Below are positions 60,394-64,000 of a stretch of DNA of 64,000 nt, piece by piece. The stretch comes from Kitasatospora papulosa (lineage in GTDB: Bacteria > Actinomycetota > Actinomycetes > Streptomycetales > Streptomycetaceae), in assembly GCF_000717245.1 (NCBI RefSeq), contig NZ_JNYQ01000009.1, forward strand, positions 177,998 to 241,997, read 5' to 3'. Under the pieces are notes generated by a model. The model saw only the letters and a list, made by a program, of their open reading frames with translations. It had not been told where the DNA came from and did not search any database. The translations under genes were made by a program, and so were the position numbers. Positions within the stretch are counted from its first letter, which is position 1, and each line of letters begins with the position of its first letter.

Positions 60394-60614
60394 CCACCAC
60401 GCCCGAACTGAGTACAGCTGTCTGGCGTAAGGCGTCCTACAGCAATGGCGACGGCGGCGAGTGCCTCGAAGTCGCCGACGGCCTCCCCGGTCTCGTCCCC
60501 GTCCGCGACAGCAAGACGCCCGGTGGCCCTGTTCTCGCCTTCACCGCCTCGGGCTGGACACGCTTCGTCGACGCCCTCGGGAACGGTTCGCTGCGGGGGT
60601 GCGGGACGGCCTGA
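60390..60614 (+). CDS. DUF397 domain protein
   Basis: A 74-residue protein with the DUF397 signature: VWRKASYSNGDGGECLEVAD and VRDSKTPGGPVLAFTASGWTRFV. It forms the classic pair with the upstream XRE/DUF5753 regulator, and its ATG overlaps the regulator stop as ATGA. Such pairs influence sporulation or antibiotic production, often through the regulator being antagonised by the small partner; the direct target is unknown. Confidence 0.92.
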   Translation: MTTTPELSTAVWRKASYSNGDGGECLEVADGLPGLVPVRDSKTPGGPVLAFTASGWTRFVDALGNGSLRGCGTA

Positions 60615-60647
60615 GCGGGGATCGGTTCAGGCCGGCGCCGCGCCGCG

Positions 60648-61271
60648 TCAGTTGATGGCGTTGAACAGCCTTTCGGGAAGGGACATGTTCAGTGCGGTGA
60701 CGACCGGCTTGCCGTGTTCCGTGCCGAGACGGGAGACCGCGCCCGTGGCGAGCTGGAACAGTTCACCGCTCGCGGGTGTCAGCCGCAGGTACCGCGCGGT
60801 GAGCACGCGCAGGAAGTGCGAGTGCGCCACGAGAGCGATGTCCGCGTCGCCCAGGCGGGATGCCGCCGCCCGGACCTCGGCCAGGATCCGGTCCGCCCGG
60901 TCGCCCACCTCCTGCGGGCTCTCACCGGGGTGCTCGTCGGGGCCGGGGGCGACGCCGTCGGTCCAGAGGTTCCAGTCGGGGCGGGTGCGCCGGATCTCGA
61001 CCGTGGTGATGCCCTCGTAGGCCCCGTAGTCCCACTCCCGCAGGTCCGGGGTGTCGCGGGGTGCCTTCAGTCCGGCCAGCTCGGCGGTGCGGCGGGCCCT
61101 GAGCAGAGGACTGACCAGGGTGAGCCCGATCTCCCGTTCGGCGAGGAGCGGGACGAGGGCTCGGGCCTGCCGTTCGCCCAGCTCGGTCAGGGGCAGGTCG
61201 GTCCAGCTCGTGTGCTGCCCGGACCGGGACCATTCGGTCTCGCCGTGCCGGATCAGGATCAACTCGCCCAT
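60648..61271 (-). CDS. Histidine phosphatase (phosphoglycerate mutase-like) family protein
   Basis: A 207-residue enzyme of the histidine phosphatase superfamily. The catalytic RHGE motif is in LILIRHGETEWS (about 5-16) with phosphohistidine at the RHG His; the second His is in VAHSHFLRVL (about 155-164). ADSPLLRARRTAEL-type motif appears as VSPLLRARRTAELAG. The substrate is unknown. GGAAG precedes ATG 61271. It is convergent with the DUF397 gene, with 33 bp between. Confidence 0.9.
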   Translation of the reverse strand: MGELILIRHGETEWSRSGQHTSWTDLPLTELGERQARALVPLLAEREIGLTLVSPLLRARRTAELAGLKAPRDTPDLREWDYGAYEGITTVEIRRTRPDWNLWTDGVAPGPDEHPGESPQEVGDRADRILAEVRAAASRLGDADIALVAHSHFLRVLTARYLRLTPASGELFQLATGAVSRLGTEHGKPVVTALNMSLPERLFNAIN

Positions 61272-61419
61272 GGGTGCTTCCGCTCTGTGCGCCGTACTCG
61301 TACTCGTGTGCCACTGGTGGCAACCCGCCGGCCCACGATCGCATTCCATCCGGCCCCGCACGGGGCGGCTCGCCCCGGCGTGGTCGGTCCTTACGGCGCG
61401 TGCCGCCCCGGCCGTGGTG

Positions 61420-61452
61420 CGGCGGGCACCGGGATCACTCCGGTGCCCGCCG
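61420..61452 (-). terminator. Terminator after the GH31 locus
   Basis: Perfect 13-nt arms (61420-61432 and 61440-61452) with a 7-nt loop, 27 nt downstream of the GH31 stop on the minus strand. Confidence 0.78.
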
Positions 61453-61479
61453 GGACAGGGGTCGGGTGCCGGTGACCCG

Positions 61480-63574
61480 TCAGTCCCTCTCCCCCACGAC
61501 GGTGACCGTGTACGGCCGGTCCGTGTCCGTCGTGACACGGACCTCGCCGCCCTCCCGGACGACCTCGTACGTGGCGGCCACCGCGCCGGTGCGGTCCGGG
61601 ACCGTCACCGTGCGGGTGAAGTCACCCGTTCCGGCGGGGGCGAACACGCGGAGTTCGAGGTCGTCGAGCCACTCGCCGTCCGGGCGGGACTCGTCCGCGC
61701 CCAGCGCCAGGACCGCGCCCTGGCGGACCAGTAGGGGCAGGCTGTCGAAGCCGTGCGTTTCGCGGTGCCACGCGGGACCGGTGACCGTGTCGCCTGTCAG
61801 CAGGTGGGTCCAGGTGCCCTCGGGGACGTAGTACTCGACCTCGCCGTCGTCGGTGAAGACGGGTGCGACCAAGACGTCCGGCCCCAGCAGGTACTGCCGG
61901 TCGGCCGTGCGGGCCGTCGGGTCCTCGGGGAACTCCAGCAGCAGCGGGCGCATCGTCGGGACGCCGGTGCGGTGCGCCTCGACGGCCACGCCGTACAGGT
62001 ACGGCATCAGGCGGTGCTTGAGGCGGGTGAACTGCCGTGCCACGTCGACCGCTTCGTCGCCGAACTCCCACGGCACGCGGTACGACGACGAGCCGTGCAG
62101 CCGGCTGTGGGAGGACAGCAGGCCGAAGGCGAGCCAGCGCTTGAAGACGGCCGGGTCGGGGGTCCCCTCGAAGCCGCCGATGTCGTGGCTCCAGAAACCG
62201 AAGCCCGACAGGGACAGCGAGAGACCGCCGCGCAGGGACTCCGCCATGGCCTCGAAGGAGGACCAGCAGTCGCCGCCCCAGTGGACCGGGTACTGCTGGC
62301 CGCCGGCGGCGGCCGAGCGGGCGAAGAGCACGGCCTCGCCCTGGCCGCGCTCGTTCTCCAGGAGCTCGAAGACGGCCTTGTTGTAGAGGTGCGTGTAGTA
62401 GTTGTGCATGCGCTCCGGGTCGGAGCCGTCGTGCCAGACGACGTCCGTCGGGATGCGCTCGCCGAAGTCGGTCTTGAAGCCGTCGACGCCCTGGTCGAGG
62501 AGGACCTTCAGCTTGGCCTGGAACCAGGAGGTGGCCTCGGGGTTGGTGAAGTCGACCAGCGCCATGCCGGCCTGCCACTTGTCCCACTGCCAGATGTCAC
62601 CGTCCGGCGTCTGGACGAAGTAGCCCTTCTCCGCGCCCTCTTCGTACAGCGGGCTCTTCTGCCCGATGTACGGGTTGATCCAGACGCAGATCTTCAGGCC
62701 CTTGTCCTTGAGCCGGGTGATCATGCCCTCCGGGTCGGGGAACACGGCGGGGTCCCACTCGAAGTCGCACCACTGGTACTCGCGCATCCAGAAGCAGTCG
62801 AAGTGGAAGACGCTCAGCGGGATGCCGCGCTCGGCCATGCCGTCGACGAAGGAGGTGACGGTGGCCTTGGTCCTCGACGCTGAACTGCACCTGGCCGACG
62901 GCCTCGGAGCCGACCTCGAAGGAGACCTTGCCGGGGTGGTTGACGAAGACGCCGTAGCCGCGGGAGGACAGGTAGAACGGGATGTTCTTGTACGCCTGCT
63001 CGCTGCTGGTGCCGCCGTCGGCCTGCCACATGTCGACGGTCTGGCCGTTCTTCACGTACGGCGTGAAGCGCTCACCGAGGCCGTGGACGGTCTCCCCGAC
63101 GCCGAGGGCGAGCTGGGCGAACATGTGGTGGCTGCCGTCGTCGACGGTGGCGAACGCGCTGCCCTTGCGCCCGGCCGAGGTCAGGACCCGGCCGTCCCCG
63201 TCGAGGAACTCCAGGCCGAAGGTGCCCTCGGTGGGGAGCCGCAGGGTGAGCGGGCCGCTGGTCAGCTCGGCGGTCGCGCCCTGGGTGCGGGTCGTGGCGG
63301 CGGACTGCGCTGACGCGCCCGGAAGTTCGAAGTCGGGACCCTTCCGGCGCCGGCCGGCGTGATGGGTGAGCCGCACCGCGATGACGCCCTCGGCCGGGGC
63401 GTGGGCCTCCACGGTGATCAGGGGGGCGTTCAGCGTGTCGCCGCGGCGCTCGACGCGCTTGACGGCGGCGTAGGCGGCGAGGCGGTCGTCGTCGAGGCGG
63501 ACGTCGCGGACTTCCGTGGCGTACGAGGCGTGCACACCACTGCGCATCTGCCAGAAGCCGTCGGTGAACTTCAT
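61480..63574 (-). pseudogene. yicI: GH31 alpha-xylosidase (YicI-like), disrupted by an internal deletion/frameshift
   Basis: Two frames together make a YicI-type alpha-xylosidase. The first (from ATG 63574, AAGGA upstream) runs about 235 residues to QVQFSVED. The second carries TVTSFVDGMAERGIPL through the nucleophile in FKTDFGERIP, the acid/base region VHWGGD and on to the stop at 61480. The switch lies at about 62864-62880. Compared with E. coli YicI, as I recall it, about 48-50 residues (the segment with ALPPAWSFGLWLTT) are missing and the frame changes. The gene is thus broken, unless this is an assembly error; the 453-codon frame alone would lack the N-terminal barrel entrance. Confidence 0.85.
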
Positions 63575-63901
63575 GGGGGTGGTCCTTAGCCGATCAGGGG
63601 AGTGCTGGGCGGGACGTCGGGGCGCCTGCGGCGAGCGCGGCTGCGGGTCCTCTCGATTTTGATCGTACACAAAACAAATGCGCCCGAGAAGGCCGGAACA
63701 TGACAGCAGTTCCCGGATTGCCCCGAGAAGCGGAACCCCTGACAGAGCCCCGGATCTGCCATGTTTGCGCCACGTGACCGACATGTGACGGAAACGGTCT
63801 AGAAACCCTCGACCGGATGGCGTATTAGTACTGCAAGCAAACAAATTGATGCGCCCGGCAGCGGATGCCGTCCGGGCCCGACGCCGACAAGAGGCTGTGC
63901 A
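63575..63901. promoter_or_regulatory. Divergent GH31 / xylA control region
   Basis: A 327-bp AT-richer interval. A TTTTG (63657-63661) - N8 - CAAAA (63670-63674) dyad next to AAACAAATGCGCCCG is echoed near 63838 by CAAACAAATTGATGCGCCCG. Two such sites flank divergent genes, as expected for a XylR/ROK-type xylose regulator (AACAAA half-sites), but no regulator gene is in view. Confidence 0.5.
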
Positions 63902-64000
63902 ATGACGGACCGCTTCACTCCCACTCCCGCGGACAGGTTCACGTTCGGTCTGTGGACGGTGGGCTGGCGTGGCAACGACCCGTTCGGTGACGCGACGCGT
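63902..64000 (+). CDS. xylA: Xylose isomerase XylA, N-terminal part (truncated by window end)
   Basis: The last 33 codons of the window begin MTDRFTPTPADRFTFGLWTVGW, the conserved start of Streptomyces xylose isomerase, followed by RGNDPFGDATR. The enzyme turns D-xylose into D-xylulose. It starts 327 bp from the divergent GH31 gene. Confidence 0.9.
   Translation, partial: MTDRFTPTPADRFTFGLWTVGWRGNDPFGDATR

Overview
The window is a chromosomal segment of a Streptomyces or very close relative. The DNA is very GC-rich, third codon positions are almost all G/C, GTG starts are common, several starts look leaderless, and gene content and order match what I recall of the S. coelicolor SCO6005-SCO6060 block (ngcEFG, rok7B7-xylFGH, dxs, fadAB, hemE/hemG/hemQ, murC). 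I ran no database search; all names come from motifs in the translations and from memory of the families. I see no rRNA, tRNA, CRISPR array, insertion sequence or phage genes.

Layout. 1-4.7 kb: two amidohydrolases, then a TetR repressor with twin operators and an MMPL exporter. 4.8-14.9 kb: core and housekeeping genes (msrB, murC, a RibD-like reductase, zapE, OsmC, a PhoX-like phosphatase, a NodB deacetylase lipoprotein, AIM24, a PTH2-type protein, DUF4142). 15.1-18.4 kb: a three-gene set made of a DUF692/MNIO enzyme with an extra C-terminal domain, a TIGR04222-type membrane protein ending in a Cys/Gly/Ser tail, and a TIGR04222 paralogue without the tail. This is the best candidate for an undescribed system. 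18.7-24.5 kb: hemQ, hemG and hemE of the coproporphyrin-dependent heme route, with two unrelated genes between them. 24.6-38.2 kb: DUF3000, an orphan response regulator, RNase D, fadAB, a beta-propeller protein, an LCP ligase, a PIN-like protein, an amino acid permease and dxs.

38.4-50.7 kb is a sugar-uptake region. It holds the xylose transporter xylFGH beside its ROK regulator rok7B7, and the N-acetylglucosamine/chitobiose transporter ngcEFG. Between them lie three wall-related genes: a DUF1906/GH25-like protein without a signal peptide, a small membrane protein, and a Tat-exported protein that looks like an M15 peptidase without its zinc ligands. 51.2-64 kb is accessory polysaccharide and surface biology: a GH92 alpha-mannosidase, two secreted proteins with C-terminal anchors beside a class F-type sortase, an AA10 LPMO behind an exact CebR operator, an XRE/DUF397 pair, a histidine phosphatase, a broken GH31 alpha-xylosidase and the start of xylA.

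Taken together, the right half takes up and processes plant and chitin sugars (xylose, chitobiose, cellulose and mannosides) under ROK, CebR and possibly DasR control. The left half is mainly core metabolism and cell-envelope functions, with the MNIO cluster embedded between conserved genes.
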